Source: Hemibagrus wyckioides (Eukaryota > Chordata > Actinopteri > Siluriformes > Bagridae). From it: a stretch of 64,000 bases of DNA. Location: NCBI RefSeq assembly GCF_019097595.1, contig NC_080718.1, positions 16,513,157 through 16,577,156 of the forward strand, given 5' to 3'. The position numbers were made by a program, and so were the translations under genes. Within the stretch, counting starts at the first letter, position 1. The number at the start of each line of letters is the position of its first letter. Below are positions 49,991-60,126 of the stretch, piece after piece. The notes below the pieces were generated by a model that was not told where the DNA came from, did no database searches, and saw only the letters and a program-made list of their open reading frames with translations.

Positions 49991-50036
49991 CACATAAAGT
50001 GAGGAAAAGTACTTACACTTCTTTCCAATCCATCAT
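32603..50036 (-). CDS. kif26a: kif26a-type unconventional kinesin, short-form reading frame (12 exons plus a microexon)
   Basis: Seen: thirteen minus-strand coding segments join with GT-AG introns and matching phases into 1,716 codons. They occupy 50036-50017, 46723-46540, 44473-44264, 43138-43045, 41652-41390, 40195-40012, 38590-38431, 37997-37835, 37435-34111, 33772-33579, 33270-33247, 33019-32869 and 32781-32603. The motor-like domain spans about residues 69-425, a Ser/Pro-rich tail about 427-1535, and a coiled coil about 1608-1665. The P-loop region is GHVKLGKT (about 165-172), switch II is DLGSCE (about 330-335), and switch I keeps only NSH. Family knowledge: KIF26 proteins are kinesin-11 family members regarded as lacking normal ATPase activity; they bind microtubules, and mammalian KIF26A restrains GDNF-Ret signalling through Grb2 in enteric neurons. 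The A rather than B assignment rests on remembered features: QWVDLPP in the tail, and MMVTCFDI followed by a tail ending EVEV, where KIF26B ends soon after MMITCFDIT. Which fish copy (aa or ab) this is cannot be told. The long N-terminal exons of the full-length form are not in this window. Confidence 0.93.
32869..33019 (-). CDS. kif26a: kif26a exon: C-terminal coiled coil
   Basis: Phase 0 in, 1 out; acceptor ctttag/GGT, donor gagt/gtgagt. It encodes [20 protein letters not shown] then [20 protein letters not shown] and [10 protein letters not shown]. Heptad-like spacing of Leu/Met/Ile and many charged residues indicate a coiled coil. The sequence aligns by eye with the C-terminal helix of KIF26A/B. 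Confidence 0.93.
33247..33270 (-). CDS. kif26a: 24-nt kif26a microexon (QSIQDVDK)
   Basis: Eight codons, QSIQDVDK, phase 0 to 0, bounded by a strong acceptor (pyrimidine tract ending tcttccag at 33278-33271) and a strong donor (aag/gtatgt, 33246-33241). It lies between the VERLQRRR exon and the coiled-coil exon, with introns of 308 and 227 nt. Including or skipping it keeps the frame. I do not recall an equivalent insert in human KIF26A or KIF26B, so it may be alternatively spliced or fish-specific. Confidence 0.75.
33579..33772 (-). CDS. kif26a: kif26a exon: conserved post-tail segment
   Basis: Phase 1 in, 0 out. The acceptor gatctag at 33775-33773 gives (G)[18 protein letters not shown]. 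The next AG (after gcattcag) would break the phase, which fixes the start. It continues [32 protein letters not shown] and ends QEQPTE; donor gag/gtgagt. QWVDLPP is the KIF26A-like version. I recall a different spacer (VRWVDGPLR) in KIF26B. Confidence 0.95.
34111..37435 (-). CDS. kif26a: kif26a giant tail exon (1,108 codons)
   Basis: One uninterrupted 3,325-nt exon, phase 0 in and 1 out; acceptor actgcag/TAT, donor aatg/gtgagt. The encoded region is Ser/Pro-rich and low in predicted order by eye. Recognisable KIF26 blocks in order are: [49 protein letters not shown]; a [10 protein letters not shown] proline stretch near residue 690 (possible SH3 site); [14 protein letters not shown] near 775; [16 protein letters not shown] near 1160; and [18 protein letters not shown] to [18 protein letters not shown] near 1450-1510. 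Single large tail exons are known for KIF26 genes. No frameshift or internal stop is seen. Confidence 0.96.
37608..37627. repeat. Short (AAT)n tract in kif26a intron
   Basis: About 6-7 AAT units in the 433-nt to 1.4-kb intron series of kif26a, upstream (on the minus strand) of the giant exon acceptor. Confidence 0.8.
37835..37997 (-). CDS. kif26a: kif26a exon: end of motor domain
   Basis: Phase 2 in, 0 out; acceptor tttag/GGATAG, donor aag/gtcagt. It encodes [20 protein letters not shown] then [34 protein letters not shown]. This matches the kinesin segment DSKLTRLLQDSLGGNSKT..I and the end of the catalytic core. The basic RMRKKKSK run follows where a neck linker would be. Confidence 0.95.
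38431..38590 (-). CDS. kif26a: kif26a exon: switch II region of motor
   Basis: Phase 1 in, 2 out; acceptor ctcaaag/TG, donor acag/gtagga. It encodes [19 protein letters not shown], a Gly-rich insert SKSRDGGGG, then [18 protein letters not shown] and AKHVPYR. Switch II is DLGSCE instead of DLAGSE. The [11 protein letters not shown] helix and VPYR-DSKLT element are kinesin hallmarks. Confidence 0.95.
40012..40195 (-). CDS. kif26a: kif26a exon: switch I region of motor
   Basis: Phase 0 in, 1 out; acceptor tttcag/CTC, donor gaa/gtgagt. It encodes [20 protein letters not shown], then [20 protein letters not shown] and [21 protein letters not shown], with a split Met. The canonical switch I NxxSSRSH is not present. 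Only NSH before MLFTLHIYQ remains, and an acidic DTDEEDRR insert replaces the usual SSR context. A CACAC/TGTGTG tract lies about 20 nt downstream of the donor. Confidence 0.95.
41390..41652 (-). CDS. kif26a: kif26a exon: P-loop C-terminal half and central motor
   Basis: Phase 1 in, 0 out; acceptor caccag/GC, donor cag/gttagtg. It encodes (G)[17 protein letters not shown], then [39 protein letters not shown] and [15 protein letters not shown]. The segment [19 protein letters not shown] is the kinesin element usually written VSYLEIYNEKVRDLL. The intron splits the Gly codon just before the Lys-Thr of the P-loop. Confidence 0.95.
43045..43138 (-). CDS. kif26a: kif26a exon: P-loop N-terminal half
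   Basis: Phase 0 in, 1 out; acceptor ctgcag/GCT, donor ttg/gtaagc. It encodes [20 protein letters not shown] then [12 protein letters not shown]. In ordinary kinesins this segment reads GYNGTIFAYGQTGSGKT. Here the AYGQTGSG part is replaced by SFGHVKLG, the known KIF26-type divergence of the nucleotide-binding loop. Confidence 0.95.
44264..44473 (-). CDS. kif26a: kif26a exon: start of motor domain
   Basis: Seventy codons, phase 0 to 0, acceptor gagcag/GTG, donor cag/gtaaga. It encodes [12 protein letters not shown], the first beta strand of the kinesin fold, then [17 protein letters not shown] and [16 protein letters not shown]. The FAFDAVF element corresponds to the F-x-F-D-x-V-F motif of kinesin heads. 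Confidence 0.95.
45270..45333. repeat. (AT)n microsatellite in kif26a intron
   Basis: About 31 AT units in the intron between the linker exon and the first motor exon. Confidence 0.95.
46329..46367. repeat. (TG)n microsatellite in kif26a intron
   Basis: About 19 TG units with one CG interruption. A second shorter TG tract at 46509-46527 lies only about 13-30 nt downstream of the donor of the linker exon on the minus strand, where it reads as CA. Confidence 0.9.
46540..46723 (-). CDS. kif26a: kif26a exon: linker before the motor (AAQKLNL exon)
   Basis: The acceptor is a T/C-rich tract ending ccccag; the donor is aag/gttagag. Phase is 2 in, 0 out. It encodes [13 protein letters not shown], a Pro-rich stretch, then [23 protein letters not shown], ending KENPGMGK. 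The block from [10 protein letters not shown] to [10 protein letters not shown] matches my memory of the region just before the motor in KIF26A and KIF26B. In the long form this exon would follow a large upstream exon that I do not find within 64 kb. Confidence 0.93.
48009..48059. repeat. Interrupted (TG)n microsatellite
   Basis: Two TG tracts separated by gcatgaat. Confidence 0.9.
48312..48356 (+). repeat. LINE-tail-like fragment
   Basis: The phrase aactttattaatcccgaagg, followed by aaattctttg, is a dispersed teleost retrotransposon 3' tail, preceded by a degenerate GATAA repeat. A related copy is at 59746-59812. Confidence 0.5.
48604..48648. repeat. (TGAA)n microsatellite, probable SINE tail
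   Basis: About 11 tetranucleotide units preceded by cagcttactgaatgaatg, which resembles the cggttactgaaaatgaatg end of the fish SINE family. Confidence 0.8.
48711..49169. repeat. Cluster of (TG)n microsatellites
   Basis: TG arrays at about 48711-48740, 48809-48891 and 49147-49169. The open frames across this stretch simply translate these arrays. Confidence 0.9.
49414..49476. repeat. (ATT)n microsatellite
   Basis: About 20 ATT units in the first intron of the short kif26a form. Confidence 0.95.
49936..49995. repeat. (CA)n microsatellite beside a kif26a donor
   Basis: CA array with TA and AA interruptions. It ends 16 nt from the gtaagt donor of the alternative first exon; on the transcribed strand it is a UG repeat. 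Confidence 0.95.
50017..50036 (-). CDS. kif26a: Alternative first coding exon of kif26a (MMDWKE plus split Val)
   Basis: Two tandem ATGs at 50036-50031 are preceded immediately by an in-frame TAG (50039-50037). They are followed by four codons (DWKE) and two bases of a Val codon. A perfect gtaagt donor lies at 50016-50011. The exon ends in phase 2, exactly what the next acceptor at 46724 needs, giving DWKEV-AAQKLNL. The upstream stop means this exon can only start a protein, not continue one. A TTTTAAAA stretch lies about 110 bases upstream (near 50151-50144) and could act as a weak TATA-like box. Several short upstream ATGs exist, so the transcription start is uncertain. No transcript evidence is available here. 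Confidence 0.6.
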
Positions 50037-50300
50037 CTAACGAAATAAGCGCTCAGTTTTGCCAAAGGCAGCCCAAAAAGACCAAAGGAAAATGTACAGC
50101 CTTCATGTCCGTATCCACACTTTGCCATTGAGTTTGCCATGCAGTTTTAAAAGTATACTTGTGTCTATATGTCTACTTTTTGTTTATCATCAGTGAAAAG
50201 ACCCAGCTGAGTTCTAAAGGTGCACATGAAAGGAGAAAGTCCAGCACCAGCATAAAAATCTGTAGCATGGAAGGGGTTGAAGAAAGCTGAGAGGGCAGAG
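50037..50300 (-). promoter_or_regulatory. Putative 5' UTR and promoter of the short kif26a form
   Basis: Sequence upstream of the alternative first exon. It holds an in-frame stop next to the ATG, several out-of-frame ATGs and a TTTTAAAA element near 50151-50144. No CpG-rich block is visible. The region is proposed as promoter only because the exon below it can only be a starting exon. Confidence 0.3.
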
Positions 50301-50851
50301 GAGGGATGCAGCAAGGGCATAAAGTTCCTCTTCACTTATTTCCCATAATCTGTTCAACTCCACAAAGAATCCAGCTGCAAATCAAATACTCTTCTTTCCA
50401 TTCACTCCAGCAGGCTTGGCTTGTCTTCTTTTAACCTCTTCTCACGTGTCATTCATTGCGTTTTTCTATGACCTGTGCTATGTCTTTTTGCACCTTTCTT
50501 CTCTTTCCTCAGGTTCTCTGTCAGTTCATTTAATCCTACACTTCCTCTGTCATACCTCCCCCTCCTCCCCATGTGTTCTTCTCCGCTGTGCACCAGGAGG
50601 GAAATGAGGATGAAATCTCGCAGTCAAGCTCCGGCTCGTGCTGCCAGAGAAACGTTAGTAGCCGTGCAGCATTCTCATTCACACACATACATACACGCTC
50701 ACACACTCATACACACTTACACACACACATACGCAGCTCCCTCCCTCCCTCCCTCTTTCTTTACACAGCCCTGCCCCTTTTACTCCCCACAGCCAGAAAA
50801 GGAGTTCACATTGAGCAAGGGTGCGCCTCTCTCCCTTACTCACTCTCTCTT

Positions 50852-50912
50852 AACACACACACACACACGCACGCGCACACACACACACACACACACATAC
50901 ACACGCACACAC
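50852..50912. repeat. (CA)n microsatellite
   Basis: Long CA array with CG and TA interruptions. A shorter CA-rich tract precedes it at 50680-50732. Confidence 0.9.
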
Positions 50913-53900
50913 ATATATGCCCCCTTGCTGCATGAATACTTCATGTGCAAAGAAGCCCATACCTTCTTACTCTGTCCCAGACTTCAAACAGATATACAAT
51001 ACATATCTGAATCTGAGAAAGGAAAATCTAGAAATGTCTAAAAAATAGAACAAAAGAGTGAGAGAAAAAGGAAGATTTTATATGTAAACTGCATGCTTCA
51101 CTCAGACTGTGCTTTGTCAAAGATGTGATCAGCGTGACAGCTGAGATAATGCTATTCATTACAACACGCAGCCTCTGAATAGTGCATTGCATTCAGGTGG
51201 ATGGTCAGATCGATTTAGAAAAGAAAAATGCACACAGTAACTGGTCATCTATAGAAGGCAAGTCGACATGAATGCCTGTGTCCTTAGTAAAAAGAAAAAG
51301 GAAGACAGGGAATAGCCAATGAACTGAACCAGTTCTTAGAGAGAGCTCGATATTCCCTTGACTGTCAATTTACTTAGCAAGCATGGTGTAAAAAAGCATG
51401 CTGTTTCCCCTCTGCAGACTGAATTAAGAGTCTTAAGTCAATGTAGCACAGCTTTACACACTGCTCTCCTAACCCACTGCCCTACATAGTTTATACACAC
51501 CAGAGTGTGTACTCTCACTGCCGGGCAGAGGCAAAACACAGTCAGACCACATATGGTGTGAACACTGATCAGTCATGCTAGAGGCATAGTCAAAAGCCAA
51601 ACATGTGTTTCATATCTCATGCATAAACGTTAGCGTTGGCCAGTATGGCTATAATCTCATATTATTATGCCTGAATACATTTATATGATATGCAATATAG
51701 ATATGTGATATAGGTTTGTTAAAAAAAATGGCCTTGAAATAAAAATCATTTTAAAACCACTGAAAAACTACCGTTACAGTGTATGATTATTTAACCTCTT
51801 ACAGTCCTGGCTTTTTATTCAGACCCAGGTTTAATAACTACAATAAATTACTCAGTAATATACAGTTAATATAAGTCACAACCTGGTAATACGTAGATAA
51901 GTCTTCATAAATAAATTAACTCTCCAAAAAAATATTTGCACAAGCACAGACAAACAAGAGGATTTACTTGCAAAATGTATCACAATATTTATATTATAGC
52001 ATCATATTTCCATTAATAATGTGATATTAGTGATTAAATTCATGTTTAATATACCATTTGGGTTTTGTGCATTTCTACACCTAAAACAGCATGGAAATAT
52101 GCTAGTGTGTACTGCAATTAGCAGAAAACTGACCACAATATGAACACTAACCACAATGCTCACATATTTTAGTATTGATGACTACTGAAGGCTCAGAGCC
52201 AAGAGGGGGGAAAAGATTCCTTAGAAACCATTCGTTTCGTCATTGGCAAAAGCTAAACGGATAAGTTGTGCATACCTGTTAAACCAGAGCCGGGAAAATG
52301 TTAGTAACAATCGATCCGGCAACGTTACAAATACTAATGTGTGTATCGCTCAGTCTGACAGGGGAGCTGAAGTCATCACTCTCTCAGGCTATACCAGCAA
52401 TTCAGTACACACGTGTGTGAGCAGCATGTACAAACAGTGCTGGATAAGACAAAGCAATATGTTGCTGTCAAGGGATACAAAAGGTGCTTTAAGCTTTTCA
52501 CTAATGACAGCACGAGCATGATTGGAGGATGGCTGCTGTATTGTGCTCTGTGAATCAATGTCTTTGTCACACTCAGGTTATCTGTCTACTCTAGTGAGGA
52601 TCCAAACCATTTGGATTGTCATCTATATTCTTGCCAGACTCCCTTTCTGGCTTTCAGCTTTTGTCAAATTTGCAAGAGGAATTCATCTGTTCAAGGGAGT
52701 CATTAGCCTATAGACCCATTAGCTTGTTTGGGAGGCGCCCTCACTCTCGTGTCTGTTTGTGTGCATGTGTGGGTCAAAAAGGTCCTGTGGCTAATTGCAA
52801 CCTAGGTCCTGTTTACTCTCCTTGACATTTTGCTTTTCAGTATGAAGTTGTTTTGTTTTGTTTTTTTATTTGGCTGACTGGATATCTATAACAGAGCTCT
52901 TATCATTCAGGCAAAAATCAGATCACCCAAACTGATACGAGAATACATTACCCCCACAAGACCACATGTACCCAGCCCTGTTCCACTTAACTGTCTGTGT
53001 AATCCAAAACCAGCTTCCTTCTTTCCCCTCACCATCCTACAGCTTATACATACAGAAAACATCTGGAAAATATCATCAACTTACAACATCCTTTCTTTAT
53101 TTACATACCAGCTATTTTTTAAAATAAACTTTATCCTGGGCCCACTAATGCTCACTATTGCTCTGTGGCCCTACAATGTTGATGCTGAATAGGGGAGCAT
53201 GACCCAGGGCTTGTAGAGATTTGGCTTTGGTCTGTGCAAGCCGGATGATATCAGCCAGAGCAAGTAGCACAGGGCAGTTCTGTTGCAGTTAATGGGGAGG
53301 AAAATCAAATAATGTTATTAAGACAGTACCAATAAACCCCCATCCAGGGTCTCCCAATCTAAACAATTACTTAATTTTACAGTTATTTAGAAGGCAACAT
53401 TCTGAGAGACGTGAGATATTTGTGCAGTAACAGTCTTTTGTTCTATTGTCCTTCATTACAGAAAGCTTGCCATGTGAGCACTTTAGGTAAGATAGTGACA
53501 AAGACACTGTTTAAAAAAGGATTACTTCATACAATGGGCACTAAAGGATGATGTCATGTTCTGCTGTGCCCAGCTATATGGATTCAACTAAGATTCAGAA
53601 ACAGGGTTAAGAGGCAGCTAGACAACGCTCAGGCATCCCACAAAAAAGGATTCAGCTTCATTTAAGTGGTTAAGTCCAAAGTAATAAACTACTAATTGTG
53701 CGTAATAAATGTTTGAGTGTTCCCTCTCTCAATCCACCATGTTTGAGATTTGTCTGAGTATACAGAAACCCATTACACAAAGCCTGTGAATAAGTTTAGC
53801 TTTACCCTAAAGCATGCTCAGTCATGCAACTGTATCTATATCATCATGGGATATTAGTGGAGTAAACAAAGGATCCTTAAATAACATCTGAGCACATGGC

Positions 53901-55131
53901 TATTCTGTTTCTGGAAGAGAAAGTGGTGTATTTCCTTCCCATGAACTGAAGTGACAAACCGGAGGAGAGTGTAATGCAGACTGTGAAGGTGCCATGGATC
54001 TGCTGTTACATACTCCTACTGAGTGTGGGCAAATTGCGAGAGCGACATATGACATCAGTCAGACTGCATATGGTTTTGGCTGTCACTCTCCACATGACTC
54101 CTGCACAACATAGCTTTTGGCACCCCACGTTCCTGCTAAAGCACTTCAGATACGCTGCCCTCGTTACTCACTTTGAACACATATCTTCTTATCCTTTTTA
54201 TGTTTTTTTTTTTATCTTCTTTTTGTCTCATCAGCGATTGCTCCTCCTAACATCATCTCAGTTTCAGCTCTTTTTGCATTAATAGTCACATATGGAGTTA
54301 TGAGCTCTTTCTCTCATACGGTCTGAGTGAAATTTGGCTTCAGCTTCGAGGAATCTGTCAGGTGCAGAGCTTAGTGTCTGCCTCAGCTGCATCCACTCAT
54401 CTATATCCATTACATCCATTTTCAGCCAAGAACTACAAAACCGAGGACTCTGTATCTAGCGATTTTTGTATTATAATAATCATTCACAAACATACTTCAT
54501 TCAAAAGCATTTAGGAATACTGTAGCACAACACATTTCATTTAACTGACCACCTGTACTGCAGGTAAAATATTCAATATGATGTGATGGATGAATAATCA
54601 GTGCACTGTCAAATTCTGTTTACCACAGCTAGCTATTAAAAACATTCTGCTGTCCTGCGTTTACAACCTGGCTGACGCTCAAAATGTTTAAAGGATTACG
54701 AGAAAATACTTTTCATCAAAAGTCTAACCTCTGGACTCCAGAACAATCCATGGGATTATATATTGGGTACTGACTCCACTATACTAAATAAAATAATGCA
54801 TTACACTGGTTTTCCACTGTCTAAACTGGAAGATATCATCATTTTAGAGATTTATAAAGTGGTTAGAAATGGAGAGTGAAATATGAGCACAAAAAGAGAC
54901 CCACTGTCCCGTTTTTGGATAGAACACGCTGCACTCATTTGATTCATTCCAACTGCAAACAAAGTATAAAAAGGTCTAAAACCTAAACACAAATTAGAGC
55001 TTACACACAGCGGATTATGTTACCAAAGAACTGTATAGATATTTAATTCCGCGGAACCAGATTGTTGAGCATATCCTTTACTGATATGCTTATACGCCCT
55101 GAGATTCCTTGGTCTAGACACAATATAACAT

Positions 55132-55946
55132 GCCCTCCAGAATTATTGGCACCCTCCACAAAAATGAGCAAAAATCAAACAGGCTGAGTAATCAGGCTTA
55201 AACTCATTCCAGTCACCATGCTAGAGCAAAACCTAGTGCAATAACACTAAAGTCTGGGTTAGTTAAAGGAAGCAAACAGGTCAGTTCTATTAGTAATCAA
55301 GTAATTATGACTGGAGGTCATGTGATGAGGTTATAGGCTGAGGATCATGGGAGTTGCATACACAGGCATCTTGTCGACATTGTATAGTTAATATTTCCGA
55401 GTGATAAACCAGTGTATAGGTCTGTGCAGGTGAAAATCCATCTTTAGTTCAGACCACAGGGTTTAGTAGGGCTCATGTCTGGAGACTGATATGGCCATTT
55501 CACATCACAGATTTTGTGTTTCCTTAACCATTTCTGTGTTGATAATAGTAATGTTTGGCTCATTCAAGCCCCTTGTCTAACCCTCCCGGCAGAGGCAAGC
55601 AGGCTTTCTGCTGAAACATCCAGCTACGTAGTAAAATGATTTTTGAGACAGTGTGTTTATGGGTCCAATATTAGATGGGAAATTTTGGTTAATATTAACT
55701 TAAACTGCCTATGTATTTTTTTAATCCATTAACTAAATCTTGCAGATCATCCACCATGTGTCTCTTCTGTTCTGAAACTAGATAACAAAGGGTTTTTTTT
55801 TATGTACACAAACTCGTACTTATACACCAGGAAAACATGTTAGGACAAATACAGTACAAAGTTGTTTGTGGCTAAGTTTGAAATATTCTGGATAATGCAA
55901 TCAGATTTGCACATTGATATGCAGGGTGCCAATAAATCCAAAAGGC
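55132..55946 (-). mobile_element. Decayed, internally deleted Tc1/mariner transposon
   Basis: The left end is ctccagaattattggcaccc and the right end is agggtgccaataaatcc, imperfect inverted repeats of a widespread fish Tc1-like family. On the minus strand at about 55540-55460 the frame reads KWLRKHKICDVKWPYQSPD, a degraded form of the conserved WPxQSPDLNPIE region around a catalytic Asp of Tc1 transposases. At about 0.8 kb it is shorter than intact copies, and no long open frame remains, so it is inactive. Confidence 0.75.
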
Positions 55947-56268
55947 GCTGTATAATGAAAATAAAATACACATCACCTTCGGCCCAACAGTGAAGTCCAC
56001 GTTTTGGTGGAAGAAAAGAAACCTGAACAGAAAGTTCAAAATCAAAACAAAAATCATTTTCAGGAAACGTACAATGTGTATAGGAGAGAGAGAGACGTGG
56101 ATGGGGGGGGGGGTTAGAAAAGGGACAAAGCAAGCTGAAAAAAGGTCCTCAAATTTCTTCTATTACTTGAGCCATACAAAGTATAATGCTGACTTCCTCT
56201 TTCAGTTGTGTTAGGAACTAGAACACAAAAAAGTAGACTGTCTAGAAGAGGTTTGATAACCTTGTGTG

Positions 56269-56452
56269 TCAGGTTCCCAACCCTTATCCTGCACATTTTA
56301 GTGTTTTCCTTGCTTTAACACTCCTACTTCCTCATATAAAAGGATGTAAATTAGTTGATTAGGTGAATCAGGTGTGTTGGGAGCAGAAAAAACACTCAAA
56401 TGTGCAGCACTGGGAGTACTCCATGATCAGGGCTGGGAACTTGTGCTCTGTG
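56269..56452. mobile_element. Palindromic MITE
   Basis: The ends pair as inverted repeats: caggttcccaaccc on the left against gggctgggaac on the right, and tgcacattttagtgttttc on the left against aaaacactcaaatgtgcag on the right. The centre contains gattaggtgaatcaggtgtg. The layout is that of a common non-autonomous fish DNA element. Confidence 0.75.
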
Positions 56453-59400
56453 TTAACAAAGATAAGGACAATATGGGGAAAAATGTGAATAATCAGCTAG
56501 AAATGGTAAGAAGTGGGAATAAAACAAGAGCTAAATTTGGATGATGAGATAAGGCAAAAAGAGTGAAGAATGAAGGACGACTGGCTAAGCCTTGCCTTGA
56601 TGGAGCATTTGTGTGATCAGTCTATTCCTCTCTAAGCTCTGAGTTTTGGCTGAGAGCCAATCAGCGGCTGTCAAGAGTGAAGGTAAATCATTTTGAACCT
56701 AAGAGTGCAACAGTGAAAAATGATGGCTTGGGTAGTGCTGAGCCCAGGCTTTATTCCACCAGCATGTCTGGGCCAAGAATCCCTAGCCATCTCAAAATAA
56801 ATGAAGCAATTTGAGTCTAAATGGAAAACATTCTAATTAAAAGGAAACAGGGAGAGAAAATCCCCAAGTCCTTAGTGCATTTTTAAATGCACTTTTAGCT
56901 TCTGTCAACCTCTGTGTGTGTGTGTGTGTATTGGAAGGGGTAAAAGTAGTCCCTTATTTTATCCCTTATACCTTATTGTTTGTATTCAGTAACTACATAT
57001 ACTTAAAAAAAGAATAAAATGCACTTACACTATTAAATAAAAAAAAGAAAAAAGAAAGAAACCACAGAGATTAAAATAAGCTAAAGGCAAAAAAGCTGTG
57101 TTAAGTGTTTACATAGCTTTGTGGTCTTGCTCTTAAACCCAATTTATGGCAAGAGGCCCATTTCATAAATAAGCTAAGAAGTATACCAACGTGTCATACT
57201 GCCATTACAAGAAGCACACACTAGACTAAACAAAGCCAAAACTATTTTCCCTGACAAACCTAAACATGACCTTTTTTGTTAAATGAGGTCTGTCCTAAGG
57301 AAAGCATGCACTACCCACAAGTAGGTGCCAAACTTTAAACCTCCTTCTTCCTGTGCTAGTTATGTCACTAATAAAACACTAAAACCCAAAGAGCATTTTC
57401 ACCCAACACCCAAACAGCACCACAACGTCTAGCCTCATATCTCCCAACAAAGCCAGAGGCCAAGTCAAGAGTAGACGACTCTGTCTTAAGTACCACAGAG
57501 GAAGTAGGTAGGAATAGTGGGGGGCTGAGTATTCTCTTCTGTTTGTAGTTTCCTAAATTGCCCTCTCAATGGCATCCCCAAGCACACAGGATGTGCAGCT
57601 AATCCTGGCTCTGCAGCTTGTGGTTTACACACAGTGGGGAGGACAGGGAACTAGCCATAAAACATAGTTGGGCTGTTTTTGTTATTTAATGAGTTGAGTC
57701 CTCTAAGCCGGAAGTCAAGAAAAGCCATGGAATGAAGATACTAGTGTGTTGTGATCATCTTGTTATTTATGAGCACCATAGAGATCATAATGTGTTTCAT
57801 ATAGGAGCGTGTTTAAAAGAGCATGCTAACATATGAAAATCCGACAGATCGTTAAGACTTTGCTCAGTCTCCAGTCGACCCTTTCTGCCTCCCTGTTTAT
57901 GGAGATTATCGTCTACTTTCATCTCTCCTCCTTCTTGTTCCAGTGCACGGCTGCAAACAGCATGGCAGCTAATGAGCCCTCAGCATCAGGTTTCGCTCAC
58001 AGATTAGTGACAATGGGGAATTTGGTTGCAGCACAAACACGTGTGGCTGTTGGCACGAAAGAGTTGTACAATTCAATGCAAGACACGCACAATTCAAAAC
58101 ACTGCTGCTTCGACAAGAGTCTTTCACTCCATCTGGTCAGTTTTCCATCAAAGTTTAAACATCATGTATAGGACATACAAAAAATAGCACAGGATGATGA
58201 TAGAATAAGGCAAGTGTGTTAAGAAAGGAAAGAAAACAAAAGCACTCCTGGTTTCTACCCTCATCTCAACCTCATTAATCACTGTCTGCCATGGAGGACA
58301 CCTTGTGCTTATTTGTTTGCACTCTTTTACTCTCAGGGCTATCACAACATTCAGCCCCAGTGACTGCTGGGAACATTTGTGTGTGATTAATCAAAGTAAA
58401 TGATGGAATGGCAGGGCTGTGGAGAGAAAGGTGGAGCAGAAAGGACACACTTGAGGTGAAGAATGGGGTGGTGTGGACAGGACAAAGAAGTCCTATCAGT
58501 CCCTCCAGGATTTTGCAATTGAAGAGATTGACACAAAATCAAGCAAACTCGGCAATAATAACTTGCTATTTTTTCAAAATTACCGTCAATTTTCTCTTTT
58601 TGATAAGAACTCACGTTGTGTGACATTGTTGAACCAACATTCAGTCAGTTCAGTGTCAAACATGACTAGATATTACAGAATGTAATTCTAAATGTGTCTT
58701 CACTAGTAGTAGTTTAAATAAAAAACAAAATTTGTGCTCGCTATTGTGCCAATTCAAAACAAAAAAAGCACAAAAAAATCAGGATTTTTGAAAAATGATG
58801 CAGCAAAATCAATCATTTTGGGCTGCAACCATCAGCAACAGAGGAGCAAAGAAAAATCTAGACCGAAAATGAAGATCTATGTAAAGAAATAGTACAGAAA
58901 GAATAAACCAAAGCTGAGAGGGGAAGAATCATCCATATTTTCCTTTTAGTGCACCATCCCAAGAGCAATGAAGCTGTCAATAGTACTTATTATGCAAAAA
59001 TCACACTGTCATTGGCAGTAAGATGGATGTTGTCCAACACAGGGTGACGTCAATTTTTCAAAGGCATGGTTCAAAGCACTGAGGATAATTAACCACCTTT
59101 TAAATCAGTTGCAAGAACTATAAGGATCACATTATAATACAGCAGTGGACAGGGAAACCCATTAATCAATATCACCACTGCTCTTCTCGCCAAACTGAGG
59201 ATTTAAGAATTTACTCCATCTTAGATTAAGTACAACTCAGAGCTTGATTCAGGAAACGGTATTTAGAGATAGAAGGAAACTGAGAGAGGGGGAGAGAGAC
59301 AGAGACAGAGAGAGAGTCAGAGAGACTGGGGATTAGTAAAGTATAAATGGATTTTTAGCAGGCTCTAGTGCACTGGTTCTTGAACTGATTACAGCCTATA

Positions 59401-59745
59401 ATCCACTGTGCTGAAGGCATTCTGCGTGTAGAAAAGTCAGAATTCAGAAAACAAACAACACATACACCATTAACTTACTCTTTTCCACAGTGTCTAAGAT
59501 ATTTTAGACTCTCACTAAAACATGAATAGATCCAAATACTCCAAGAGTTGAACTAGGTTAAAGAAAAAGAGTGCGTGAGGCTTTGTGTCCTTTCTATTTT
59601 TTTTCCTTGTCTGAAAACTGAACATTAATGTATTTTAGTTAGAAATCCCCCCAGCCTGCTTTATACCGATTAGCCATTAAGAAAAACATCCTACATTCCC
59701 ATCTGTCTAAATTCAGGATTCTTTCAGCCTGCAATATTTGAGTAG

Positions 59746-59812
59746 AGTAGAGAGTACTTTATTAACCACCGAGGGGAAATTTGGTGTTACAACAGCCACA
59801 ACACAAGAGCAA
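59746..59812 (+). repeat. LINE-tail-like fragment
   Basis: The phrase tactttattaaccaccgagg, then gggaaatttggtgttacaac, resembles a common teleost retrotransposon 3' tail. It is related to the piece at 48312-48356. Confidence 0.55.
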
Positions 59813-60126
59813 CAGGGAGAACTGAGACATAACAGTTCATGAGACTAAAGTGCACAATAAACTCAAAATATACTACAAATAGGAAAGAATGAATGAAATG
59901 GAAACTGGACTGGAAGAAAAGGTAATAGGCCATTTACTTTTAAACATGGAAATATAAACCAGTACACGCATAGTGACATTTATGAAGGGGGTGGGAGGTA
60001 TGGGGTAGAAAACATTGAGTTGTAATAGTATTACAAGCAGTACTGAATTGGGAAATCAAGTACAGCATGACTAAGTAAGGCTTTTGTTGAATATTCATAT
60101 CAAACTACAGACAAGAGAACACTAGG

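Noticed and set aside
50475..51041. 188-codon plus-strand frame
   Set aside because: Most of it is His and Thr from CA arrays. There is no domain, and the flanks look intronic or upstream of kif26a.
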